This document shows positions 1-7,484 of a stretch of DNA of 64,000 nucleotides, one piece after another (the stretch's first letter is position 1; each line of letters begins with the position of its first letter). The stretch covers positions 92,967 through 156,966 of the forward strand of contig DATHBD010000044.1 of assembly GCA_035296325.1 (NCBI GenBank), in the 5' to 3' direction. Below the pieces are notes generated by a model that searched no databases, was not told where the DNA came from, and worked only from the letters and a program-made list of their open reading frames with translations. Origin of the DNA: DATHBD01 sp035296325 (GTDB lineage Bacteria > Actinomycetota > Actinomycetes > Mycobacteriales > Micromonosporaceae). Both the position numbers and the translations under genes were made by a program.

Positions 1-1919
1 TCGAACGCGGCGTCGGCACCCGGCCGGCCGTTGGCAGCCCAGTACCGCGCGGCATCCGACCCGTACTCCTGCAGCAGTGCCATCGGGGTGACCACGTTGC
101 CGACCGACTTCGACATCTTCTTGCGGTCCGGATCGAGGATCCAGCCGGAGAGCATCGCGCTGCGCCACGGCAGCGTGCCGGACTCGAGTTCGGCGCGCAG
201 CACCGTGTCGAAGAGCCAGGTGCGGATGATGTCGTGCGCCTGCGGGCGAAGGTCCATCGGGTACACCCGGCTGGAGAGGTCGCCGTCCGGTGCCGCGCCG
301 ACACCGCGCAGCTCCTCCCCTGCGGCGCCGCTCCAGCCCGCCGCGATCTGCGGCGTGAGCGACGAGGTCGCCCAGGTGTCCATCACGTCCGGGTCGGCGA
401 CGAACCCTCCGGGCACGCCGCGCTGGTCGCTGGTGTAGCCGGGCGGTGTGTCGCTGCTGGGATCGACCGGCAGGCTCGCCGCCGCCGGCACGATCGGCCG
501 ATCGTGGTCCGGCTCGCCGGCGTGGTCCAGCGGGTACCACAGTGGAATGGGCACGCCGAAGAACCGTTGCCTACTGATCAGCCAGTCGCCGGCCAGGCCG
601 TTGACCCAGTGCTCGTACCGGGCCCGCATGTGCTCGGGGTGCCACCGCAGTTCCCGCCCGCGGTCCAGCATGCGTTGCCGCAGATCCGCGTCGCGACCGC
701 CGTTGCGGAGAAACCACTGCCGGGTGGCGATGATCTCAAGTGGACGGTCGCCCTTCTCGTAGAACTTCACCGCATGCCGGACCGGCCTCGACTCGCCCTG
801 CAGCGTGCCGGACCCGCGCAGCATGGCGACGATCCGCTCGCGTGCCTGCTTGACGGTGAGGCCGGCCAACTGCGCGTACGGCGCGGCGGGGACGCCCGCC
901 GGCGCCTCGCCGGCGAGCCGGCCGTCCGGCTGGATGATCGATCGGGTCGGCAGGTCGAGTTCGCGCCACCAGATCACGTCGGTGACGTCGCCGAAGGTGC
1001 ACACCATCGCGATGCCGGAGCCCTTGTCCGGGTTGGCCAGCGGATGCGCCCGCACCGGCACCGGCACGCCGAACAGTGGCGTGGTGACGGTGCGTCCGTG
1101 CAGGTGGCGGTACCGCTCGTCGGCAGGGTGCGCGACCAGCGCCACGCAGGCGGGGAGGAGCTCCGGGCGGGTCGTCTCGACGTACACCGGGTCGCCCGGG
1201 TTGGCGCCGGTCGGGTCAGTGGGCGGGAACGCCAGGCGGTGAAACGCGCCGTCGACCTCCCGGTCGTCCAGCTCCGCCTGGGCGACCGCGGTCTCGAACG
1301 AGACGTCCCACAGCGTCGGGCCCTCGGCCGGGTACACCTCGTCGCGGGCGAGGTTGCGCAGAAACGCCAGCTGGGACACGGCCCGGCTGCGGTCGCTGAT
1401 CGTGCTGTAGAGCAGCGACCAGTCCACCGAGAGGCCCAGCCGGCGCCACAACTCCTCGAACGCCTGCTCGTCGATCGCGGTGAGGCGTAGGCACAGCTCC
1501 ACGAAGTTCCGCCGGCTCACCGGCTGTGGCCCGGTGCGGGAGGTCGCCTTCGGCCCCGCCGGCCCCGCCGCCGGCATCGTCGGGTCATAGGGCAGCGACG
1601 GGCCGCAGCGCACGCCGAAGTACTGCTGGACCCGCCGCTCGGTGGGCAACCCGTTGTCGTCCCACCCCATCGGGTAGAACACTGCCTTCCCACGCATGCG
1701 CTGGAAGCGGGCGATCGTGTCGGCGTGCGTGTAGGAGAAGACGTGCCCGACGTGGAGTGAGCCGCTCACCGTCGGCGGCGGGGTGTCGATGGCGTACACC
1801 CGGTCGCGGGTGGCGGTCCGGTCGAAGGTGTAGGTGCCGCGCTGCTCCCATACCCGCGCCCACCGTTCCTCGACGCCGTCGAGGCTGGGCTTTGCCGGAG
1901 TACGGGCCGCGTCGCTCAC
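1..1919 (-). CDS. valS: Valine--tRNA ligase (ValS), 3' end outside window
   Basis: Class I aminoacyl-tRNA synthetase that charges tRNA-Val in the cytoplasm. About 639 N-terminal residues are visible and the rest lies beyond the left edge. The chosen GTG start gives VSDAARTPAKPSLDGVEERW. The nucleotide-binding HIGH motif is HVGH (residues 56-59, in SGSLHVGHVFSYTH) and KMSKS is exact at residues 601-605 (bases 105-119), followed by VGNVVTP. The phrasing around HVGH (AIDTPPPTVSG, GWDDNGLPTERR) matches the ValS subgroup I associate with archaeal/Rickettsia-like enzymes found in actinobacteria; that subgroup call is from memory. It is divergent from the hotdog gene across about 227 bp. Confidence 0.95.
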   Translation of the reverse strand, partial: MSDAARTPAKPSLDGVEERWARVWEQRGTYTFDRTATRDRVYAIDTPPPTVSGSLHVGHVFSYTHADTIARFQRMRGKAVFYPMGWDDNGLPTERRVQQYFGVRCGPSLPYDPTMPAAGPAGPKATSRTGPQPVSRRNFVELCLRLTAIDEQAFEELWRRLGLSVDWSLLYSTISDRSRAVSQLAFLRNLARDEVYPAEGPTLWDVSFETAVAQAELDDREVDGAFHRLAFPPTDPTGANPGDPVYVETTRPELLPACVALVAHPADERYRHLHGRTVTTPLFGVPVPVRAHPLANPDKGSGIAMVCTFGDVTDVIWWRELDLPTRSIIQPDGRLAGEAPAGVPAAPYAQLAGLTVKQARERIVAMLRGSGTLQGESRPVRHAVKFYEKGDRPLEIIATRQWFLRNGGRDADLRQRMLDRGRELRWHPEHMRARYEHWVNGLAGDWLISRQRFFGVPIPLWYPLDHAGEPDHDRPIVPAAASLPVDPSSDTPPGYTSDQRGVPGGFVADPDVMDTWATSSLTPQIAAGWSGAAGEELRGVGAAPDGDLSSRVYPMDLRPQAHDIIRTWLFDTVLRAELESGTLPWRSAMLSGWILDPDRKKMSKSVGNVVTPMALLQEYGSDAARYWAANGRPGADAAF

Positions 1920-2146
1920 CGCGACATCGTACGTGGGGCGGGTGTGGCGCCCCCTCCAGTTATTTTCGCGGCACCGCCGCGACACGCCCGGGGCGACGCC
2001 GACGTCGTCCGCGGTATGCGAGTGGTGAACCGTATGGGGGCGCGCAGGCGTGCTTCTCCCACATGTCGGCGAGCCAATGCGACACGCGGGGGCGACACGC
2101 CGGGTGTACGCGCTCGGCGGTAGCGTGGGTCGCCGTGGGCGGCATC

Positions 2147-2584
2147 ATGACGAGGTGGGTGGTCCTGCACGAGCACCGGGTGGCGGGGGCCGACCTCGAC
2201 GCCGACGGGACGGTGACCGACGAGGCGGTTGGCCGTTGGGCCACCGCGGCGCGCGACGCCTATCTTGACCGGTGCGTGGTGCTCCGGCGGGTGGCGGGCG
2301 AGCCCGGGTTGGCGGTGGCAGCGCGTTCCGCCGGGCCGACCCAGGGCGCGTTGGCCGGCCGGCCCACCGATGTCGTCGCCACGGCCACGGCCACCGAGGT
2401 CCGACCGGCCTCCTTCACCATCTCGGTACGGATGCGCGCTGTCGGCGGCGCGGAGAGCTTTCCGCTCGGCATCCGCTACCGGATCGTGCTGGAGGATGCG
2501 GCAACCGGCGAAGTGCGCGAGCTCGGCACCGAAATCCGCGACGAGTTGATCGCGATGGAGCACTCGGCCACGCACTTCAACTGA
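2147..2584 (+). CDS. Hotdog-fold thioesterase-like protein
   Basis: Protein of 145 residues with the length and look of a single-hotdog acyl-CoA thioesterase of the 4-hydroxybenzoyl-CoA type. The N-terminal part, VVLHEHRVAGADLDADGTV followed by AVGRWATAARDAYLDRC, resembles the first strand and central helix of the fold. The rest is mostly strand-like and ends in MEHSATHFN. No catalytic residue can be assigned with certainty. I chose the ATG that begins MTRWVVL; the frame is open for hundreds of bases upstream, over the 5' end of valS, without similarity to anything. A GTG a few codons upstream is an alternative. Substrate unknown. Confidence 0.65.
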   Translation: MTRWVVLHEHRVAGADLDADGTVTDEAVGRWATAARDAYLDRCVVLRRVAGEPGLAVAARSAGPTQGALAGRPTDVVATATATEVRPASFTISVRMRAVGGAESFPLGIRYRIVLEDAATGEVRELGTEIRDELIAMEHSATHFN

Positions 2585-2600
2585 TCCGCTGCCCCCTCGG

Positions 2601-3005
2601 CTACGAGCGCACGCACAGGCAGAACGGGTGGCCGGCCGGGTCGGTCAGGACCAGCCAACGATCGCCGCCCGGCTGGAACTCCGGCGTCGCGGCGCCGGCA
2701 GCGTGGGCCGCGGCCTGAGCCCGGCCCAGGTCGTCGACGTAGAAGTCGAGGTGGAACCGCTTCGTGCCGGCGGTATCGGGCCAGGCCGGCGGCGCGTAGC
2801 CGGGCACCCGGCCGAAGCCGATCGAGGTGCCGCCGTCCCCGATCATCGCGTACTCCGCTTCGCTGTGCAGGACCTCCCATCCGGTCAGCGCGCTGTAGAA
2901 GGCTGCGGAGGCGGCGGGGTCGGGGCAGTCGAGGTTGACCATCGCGAGCGTCGCGACGGGCTTGCCGGCTTCGGTTCCGGCGGGGATGTCGGTGGATTGC
3001 GTCAT
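2601..3005 (-). CDS. VOC-family (glyoxalase/bleomycin-resistance fold) protein
   Basis: Cytoplasmic protein of 134 residues of the vicinal-oxygen-chelate superfamily. Visible elements are VATLAMVNLDCPDPAASAAF, then FYSALTGWEV, a metal-side strand KRFHLDFYVDD and the closing DPAGHPFCLCVRS. The family includes lyases, dioxygenases and drug-binding proteins, and the sequence does not settle which activity applies. The ATG gives MTQSTDIPAG; an open extension to 3200 crosses the neighbouring promoter region and was not used. It is divergent from the WYL regulator with 62 bp between starts, a common arrangement in actinobacteria that suggests control by that regulator (inference). Confidence 0.8.
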   Translation of the reverse strand: MTQSTDIPAGTEAGKPVATLAMVNLDCPDPAASAAFYSALTGWEVLHSEAEYAMIGDGGTSIGFGRVPGYAPPAWPDTAGTKRFHLDFYVDDLGRAQAAAHAAGAATPEFQPGGDRWLVLTDPAGHPFCLCVRS

Positions 3006-3067
3006 ACGAGCAGCATGATGGCTGTACCCGACAGCCTGTGTCGGGTACCTGAGAAAAGATTGCCGAC

Positions 3068-4105
3068 ATGCGAGCGTCCCGACTGCTGGCCCTCCTGCTG
3101 CACCTCCAGGTGCGCGGGCACTCCACCGCGCGGGAGCTCGCCCAGCGGTTCGAGGTGAGCGAGCGGACGATCCAGCGTGACGTGGAGGCGTTGGCCGCAC
3201 AGGGCGTGCCGGTCCGGTCCGTGCGCGGTCCGGCCGGGGGTTACCTCCTCGCCGGCGGGTACCGGACCCGGCTCACCGGACTCGCCGCCGACGAGGCGGA
3301 GTCGTTGACCTTCCTGGGCCTTGCCGGGCCGGCGGCGCAGTTGGGCCTCAGCGGGGTGCTGGACACCGCACGTACCAAGGTGTGGGCCGCGCTGACCGGA
3401 GAGGCGAGAGATCGCGCCGAGCACACCGCCCAGCGATTTCACCTCGATCCGGTGCGCTTCTACGGGACGACGGAGCCCACGCCCCAACTACTCTGCCTGG
3501 CCGAGGCGGTCCGACAGGATCGGCGCGTGCTCGTCGACTACAACCGGAGCGGCCAGATCGTGCGGCGTCGCCTTGATCCGCTGGGTCTGGTCCTCGCCGC
3601 CGGCGACTGGTACCTGGTGGCAAACCGGGACGGTGCGAGCGGGGACGGCGCGAGCGGGGACGGCGGCGGCGGGGACGGTGTCCGCCGGACCTATCGGGTG
3701 GCCCGTTTCGTCGCGGTGCGGCAACTGGACGAGGTGGTGCGTCGGCCGCCCGGGTTCCGGCTGGCGGAGGCATGGGCCACCTCGCGTCGGGAAATGGAGA
3801 CGCGGCACACGTTGGTCGACGTGACCGTGCGGATCGAACCGGCCGAGCTGCCCCGCCTCCGTCGGGTGGTTGCCGTGTCCGGCCAGGACCGCGTCGACGT
3901 CACCCTGACCGGGGCGCCGGTCGAGCTGACGGTGCCGTTCGAAGGTGAGCGGTGGGCCGCGATGGCGTTGCTGGGGATGGGCGGCGCCGTGGAAGTACTG
4001 GGGCCGCCCAGCCTCCGGGCGTACATGGCGGCGCAGGCCCGCGCGATGCTGAGCCGCTACGAGCCCGCCGACGGGGCCGGGCCGGGCGGCGGAGCCGGAG
4101 CCTGA
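3068..4105 (+). CDS. YafY/PafC-like transcriptional regulator, HTH plus WYL domain
   Basis: Transcription factor of 345 residues. An N-terminal winged HTH of the DeoR/HTH_11 kind spans about residues 18-60 (ARELAQRFEVSERTIQRDVE). The WYL ligand-sensing domain follows from about residue 150, with the eponymous WYL at 181-183, and a WCX-like C-terminal part. A glycine/serine/aspartate repeat (residues about 189-204, GASGDGASGDGGGGDG) interrupts the WYL domain just after WYLVANRD, an insertion unlikely to be part of the fold. It is divergent from the VOC gene and is its probable regulator. Confidence 0.88.
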   Translation: MRASRLLALLLHLQVRGHSTARELAQRFEVSERTIQRDVEALAAQGVPVRSVRGPAGGYLLAGGYRTRLTGLAADEAESLTFLGLAGPAAQLGLSGVLDTARTKVWAALTGEARDRAEHTAQRFHLDPVRFYGTTEPTPQLLCLAEAVRQDRRVLVDYNRSGQIVRRRLDPLGLVLAAGDWYLVANRDGASGDGASGDGGGGDGVRRTYRVARFVAVRQLDEVVRRPPGFRLAEAWATSRREMETRHTLVDVTVRIEPAELPRLRRVVAVSGQDRVDVTLTGAPVELTVPFEGERWAAMALLGMGGAVEVLGPPSLRAYMAAQARAMLSRYEPADGAGPGGGAGA

Positions 4106-4164
4106 TCGGCGGTACGCAGGCCAGCCGGCTTGGACTGGGCGACCGCGTCGAGTAGGAACTAGGG

Positions 4165-5772
4165 GTGACCGCCGCCGAACTGCGCCCCCTGCCCTCCCGG
4201 CTCGCCGCCGCCCTCGTCTTCCTCGCCAGCGGCGCCGTCCTGGTGCTGGAGGTGGTCGGGTTGCGCCTGGTCGCCCCGTACGTCGGGGTCACCCTGCAGA
4301 CCAGCAGCGCGGTGATCGGCGTCGCGCTCGCCTCGATCGCGTACGGCGCGTGGACCGGCGGCTGGCTGGCTGACCGCTTCGACCCGCGGCGTCTGCTGGC
4401 GCCGACCCTCCTGCTCGCCGCCGCGGCGACCGCGGTGACGCTGCCGATCGTGCGGATCGTCGGTGCCTGGCTGCGCGGTGTGGATCCGGGGAGCATCCTG
4501 CTGCTGGCGGCGGTCACGCTGTTCCTGCCCGCGGCGCTGCTCTCCGCGGTGACCCCGTTCGTGATCAAGCTTCAGCTCGGCGATCTCAGCCGAACCGGGC
4601 GGGTGGTGGGTCGGCTCTCCAGCATCGGCACGCTGGGTGGCATCACGGCGACCCTCGGCACCGGCTTCGTCCTCGTCGCGGCGTTGCCCACCACCACCAT
4701 CGTGCTCTGCGTCGCCGGCGTGCTGGCGGCGGCGGGGATCGGGATCGCTCTGGTGACCGGTCCCCGGGGGCGCAACCCCTTCGCGCGGCGCGGCGGCGTT
4801 GGCGGCGGCGGCGTTGGCGGCGGCGGCGTTGGTGACGGCGCGGGCCGGTCGCGCCCGCCCGGCCCGCCGGCGGCGGTGGTCGCCGTCGTCGGCATCGCCG
4901 GCGCGGTCCTCGCCGTGGCGGCACCCAACCCGTGCGATGTCGAGACGGCGTACCACTGCGCTCTGGTCACTGTGGACGACCAGCGACCGGGGGGTCGGAC
5001 CCTGTGGCTCAACTCGGCCCGGCACTCCTACGTCGACCTCGACGATCCGACCCACCTGGAGTTCGCGTACACCCGGTGGATCGGCGCCGCGATCGACGTG
5101 CTGGTCGAGCCGGGACGCCCGATTGACGCGCTGCATGTCGGCGGCGGGGGCTTCACCCTTCCCGGATACCTCGCGGCGACCCGACCCGGCACCGACAACC
5201 TGGTCCTGGAACTCGACGCCGGGCTGGTCGAGCTGGACCGGGCGCGGCTCGGGCTGCGGAGCGGTCCGGACCTGCGGGTGGTGACCGGCGACGCACGGGT
5301 CCATCTGGTCCGCCAGCCGGACGCGAGCCGGGATCTGGTGATCGGCGACGCGTTCGGGCACCTGGTGGTGCCGTGGCACCTGGCCACCCGCGAGTTCGCG
5401 GCGCAGATCCGGCGGGTGCTGCGCCCCGGCGGGGTGTACGCGTTGAATTTGATCGACCGCCCGCCGACGCGGTTCGCGCCCGCGGAGCTCGCCACGGTGG
5501 CGGCTGCCTTCCGGCACGTGGCGCTCGTCGCCCCGCCGGCCGCCCTGGCCCGGGAGGAGAGCGCCAACTTCGTCGTCCTCGCCTCCGCGGAACCGTTGCC
5601 GCTCGCCGCGCTGCGCGAGGCATTGGCGGGTACGACGTTGGAAGGTATGCCGGTGGACGATGCCGGTCAGCAGGCCCGCCTCATCGAGGGCGAGGAGTTG
5701 CGCCGGTTCATCGGATCGGCGCAGGTACTGACCGATGACTACGCTCCTGTCGACCAGCTCCTCGGGTCGTGA
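4165..5772 (+). CDS. Membrane-fused spermidine synthase-like protein
   Basis: Protein of 535 residues. The N-terminal half has about seven hydrophobic segments (for example AAALVFLASGAVLVLEVVGL and AVIGVALASIAYGAWTGGWL), as in fused MFS/spermidine-synthase proteins. The C-terminal half is a Rossmann methyltransferase-like domain with LHVGGGGFTLPGY (about residue 322), VLELDAGLVELD and VVTGDARVHL, where polyamine synthases bind decarboxylated SAM or SAM. A glycine/valine repeat (GGVGGGGVGGGGVGDG, about residues 208-225) lies in the membrane half. Family members need not make spermidine. The GTG start is preceded by AGGAACTAGGG. Confidence 0.85.
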   Translation: MTAAELRPLPSRLAAALVFLASGAVLVLEVVGLRLVAPYVGVTLQTSSAVIGVALASIAYGAWTGGWLADRFDPRRLLAPTLLLAAAATAVTLPIVRIVGAWLRGVDPGSILLLAAVTLFLPAALLSAVTPFVIKLQLGDLSRTGRVVGRLSSIGTLGGITATLGTGFVLVAALPTTTIVLCVAGVLAAAGIGIALVTGPRGRNPFARRGGVGGGGVGGGGVGDGAGRSRPPGPPAAVVAVVGIAGAVLAVAAPNPCDVETAYHCALVTVDDQRPGGRTLWLNSARHSYVDLDDPTHLEFAYTRWIGAAIDVLVEPGRPIDALHVGGGGFTLPGYLAATRPGTDNLVLELDAGLVELDRARLGLRSGPDLRVVTGDARVHLVRQPDASRDLVIGDAFGHLVVPWHLATREFAAQIRRVLRPGGVYALNLIDRPPTRFAPAELATVAAAFRHVALVAPPAALAREESANFVVLASAEPLPLAALREALAGTTLEGMPVDDAGQQARLIEGEELRRFIGSAQVLTDDYAPVDQLLGS

Positions 5773-5922
5773 CACCGGCAACGTACCGGTCCGCGATCAT
5801 CACGCGGCCCGCCGGCTGTTATCGAACGGCGGCCACTGGGTAACAGAGACTGTCTGGCCCAGTTGCCAGGCGGTGACCCGTGCCGCGACAGCTGCCGGGA
5901 TGGGCCGGGAAGGGACGCGACC

Positions 5923-6252
5923 GTGATCAGCCACGAGGCCGTGTGGGATGTCGAGATCCGGCAGGACGGGGATCGCACCGTCCTGTACGGCCGCGGCGAA
6001 CTCGACCTGGACACCGCACCGCTCCTGCTCGCCGACGTGGAGCGCTGCCTGGTGGCCGGGGCGCGTACCGTGGTGATCGATCTTGGCGGCATGACCTTCC
6101 TCGACTCCACCGGTCTGGGCACGCTGGTCGGGTGCTGGCGCCGCGCCCAGCGCGCACAAGCGGAGTTCCGGCTGGTCAACCTCACCGGCGCGGCGGTCGC
6201 CACGCTGGAGATCACCGGCCTGGACCGCATCCTGCCGATCGTGAAGACCTGA
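5923..6252 (+). CDS. STAS-domain anti-sigma factor antagonist
   Basis: Single STAS domain of 109 residues, like SpoIIAA/RsbV. Such proteins sequester an anti-sigma kinase when unphosphorylated and are switched off by phosphorylation of a conserved serine. Here that serine is S62 in FLDSTGLG, and VLYGRGELDLDTAP is the typical first half. I chose the GTG preceded by GGAAGGGACG; the frame is open upstream to 5863 but an Arg/Gly/Cys-rich leader there is not family-like. No cognate anti-sigma kinase is adjacent. A second STAS gene lies at about 53 kb. Confidence 0.88.
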   Translation: MISHEAVWDVEIRQDGDRTVLYGRGELDLDTAPLLLADVERCLVAGARTVVIDLGGMTFLDSTGLGTLVGCWRRAQRAQAEFRLVNLTGAAVATLEITGLDRILPIVKT

Positions 6253-6360
6253 CGGATTTCTGAGTTCTGACGTTTAGCGGGGTCGGGACCAGGGAACACC
6301 GGGTTACATGTCGGGCGCGCAGAGTGCTCGACTTCCACGTTTCCGGCCAGGGGGGCCCAC

Positions 6361-6813
6361 ATGCTCGCGGAGCCCGAACCAATGACCACGGTGCTCGCGC
6401 CGAAGCCGGCCCGACGCCCCCGCGCTACCAGGAACGCGATGCCCGGAGACCGGTCGGGCGCCGTCGCGGCCGAGCGTAACGACGACATCCGGACCGCGTT
6501 GCTCTCCCGGCTCGACGAACTGACGGCGGAGCACGCCGTCGCGCTGGCGGAGCTCGAGATCAGCGGTGTCGTGGACGCCGGTGACGACGTCGCGGACCTG
6601 GGCACCAAGGCGTTCACGCGAGAGCAGGAAATGGTGCTGCTGACCACGATCCGTGGCCGGATCGACCAGGTCGAGCGGGCCATGGGACGGCTGGCTCAGG
6701 GCCGGTACGGCTGGTGCGAGAGCTGCGCCAAGGAGATCCCGGTGGCGCGGTTGGCGGCGTTCCCGTCGGTCACCCTCTGTGTGAGCTGCAAGCAGCGCGA
6801 GGAGCGTCGCTAG
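6361..6813 (+). CDS. TraR/DksA-family zinc-finger protein
   Basis: Protein of 150 residues: a basic N-terminus, a helical pair (about residues 40-110, SRLDELTAEHAVALAELE onward) and a C-terminal four-cysteine zinc finger at C119, C122, C140 and C143 (CESC...CVSC). DksA relatives enter the RNA polymerase secondary channel, but many short actinobacterial members have no known role. The acidic tip motif of true DksA is not obvious. The ATG follows a GGGGGG stretch; a second ATG (MTTVLAPKP, 6382) is possible. A hairpin follows the stop. Confidence 0.85.
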   Translation: MLAEPEPMTTVLAPKPARRPRATRNAMPGDRSGAVAAERNDDIRTALLSRLDELTAEHAVALAELEISGVVDAGDDVADLGTKAFTREQEMVLLTTIRGRIDQVERAMGRLAQGRYGWCESCAKEIPVARLAAFPSVTLCVSCKQREERR

Positions 6814-6845
6814 TCGGTAGCTGAGGCGGCCGCTGCTGCGGCGGG

Positions 6846-6877
6846 CTGCTGCTGCGCACGGCTCAGCGCAGCAGCAG
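6846..6877. terminator. Hairpin between convergent genes
   Basis: Perfect 12-bp arms (CTGCTGCTGCGC / GCGCAGCAGCAG) around an 8-nt loop, 32 nt after the TraR/DksA stop and overlapping the last codons of the convergent 40-residue gene. No U-tract, as is common in actinobacteria. Confidence 0.55.
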
Positions 6878-6985
6878 GTTCAGGCCGAAGGTGAGGCAGA
6901 GCGACAGGGCGAGTGACACCAGGAGCATGACCAGACATCCGACCCCGCCGCCGAGGGGTCGGATGTCGACGTTTCCGATTCTCAT
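6863..6985 (-). CDS. 40-residue single-pass membrane protein
   Basis: Small ORF starting MRIGNVDIRPLGGG and ending TFGLNLLLR. A cytoplasm-facing, glycine-rich first 15 residues are followed by one hydrophobic helix (about residues 16-38) rich in Leu/Val with Cys17 and Cys30. The balance of a clean transmembrane stretch, an ATG and a stop hidden in the neighbour's terminator argues for a real gene, and I recall similar short proteins in Micromonosporaceae genomes, though this was not checked. Function unknown. It is convergent with the TraR/DksA gene. Confidence 0.5.
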   Translation of the reverse strand: MRIGNVDIRPLGGGVGCLVMLLVSLALSLCLTFGLNLLLR

Positions 6986-7118
6986 GACGGTGGACTACCC
7001 AGCCGCCATCCGCTGAATCCTCCCATCCACGCGCGGCCGTGCCGGCGCGGACCCGGCAGCGCGCGCTTCCGGAGTCGGTGCGGCCGGGTCTGTTTCAGAA
7101 GCTCCGGGGCAGTGAAGG

Positions 7119-7439
7119 TTACCGGGACCGGGCGGCGTCACCGAGCTGGTCCACGAGGTCGAGGGCGCGGCGAGTCGCATTCTCGATGTGGGGCAGGTGG
7201 GCACTGGTCTCGGTGGCGGCGGCGCCGCGCTCCAGATCCTCTGCCAGAAAGCCGGCAAAATTCAGGACCGCGCCCAAGGCGTTGGCCAGGTCGTGTGCGC
7301 TGCGGTCCACCTCGCTGCGCAGTCGTGCCAGGTCGGCTGCCGTCGCGTCCTCGGGCCGATCCTGAGGTTGCGTCATTCCGGCCGCCACGCTTGTCCATGT
7401 CGCCGGTACCGGCGATACCGCAGAAGCGTCGGTGATCAC
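7119..7439 (-). CDS. Small histidine-phosphoacceptor (DHp-like) protein
   Basis: Protein of 85-106 residues consisting of little more than a helical hairpin that resembles the dimerization and histidine-phosphotransfer domain of a sensor kinase: SAHDLANALGAVLNFAGFL, with the His in the H-box position, then a second helix HLPHIENATRRALDLVDQLGD. There is no ATPase domain. Two starts are possible, GTG at 7439 (MITDASAV) or ATG at 7376 (MTQPQDRPED); neither has a convincing ribosome site. It is divergent, 45 bp apart, from the hybrid kinase gene, so it could be a phosphorelay intermediate or an adaptor for it (inference). Confidence 0.6.
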   Translation of the reverse strand: MITDASAVSPVPATWTSVAAGMTQPQDRPEDATAADLARLRSEVDRSAHDLANALGAVLNFAGFLAEDLERGAAATETSAHLPHIENATRRALDLVDQLGDAARSR

Positions 7440-7484
7440 CGGGTTAGAGTAAGCCTCCGGGACTTGATTACGGAGCGCAGTTGA

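Noticed and set aside
4159..5781. Minus-strand frame opposite the spermidine-synthase-like gene
   Set aside because: Mirror of a gene with membrane helices and nucleotide-binding loops; the antisense product is low-complexity.
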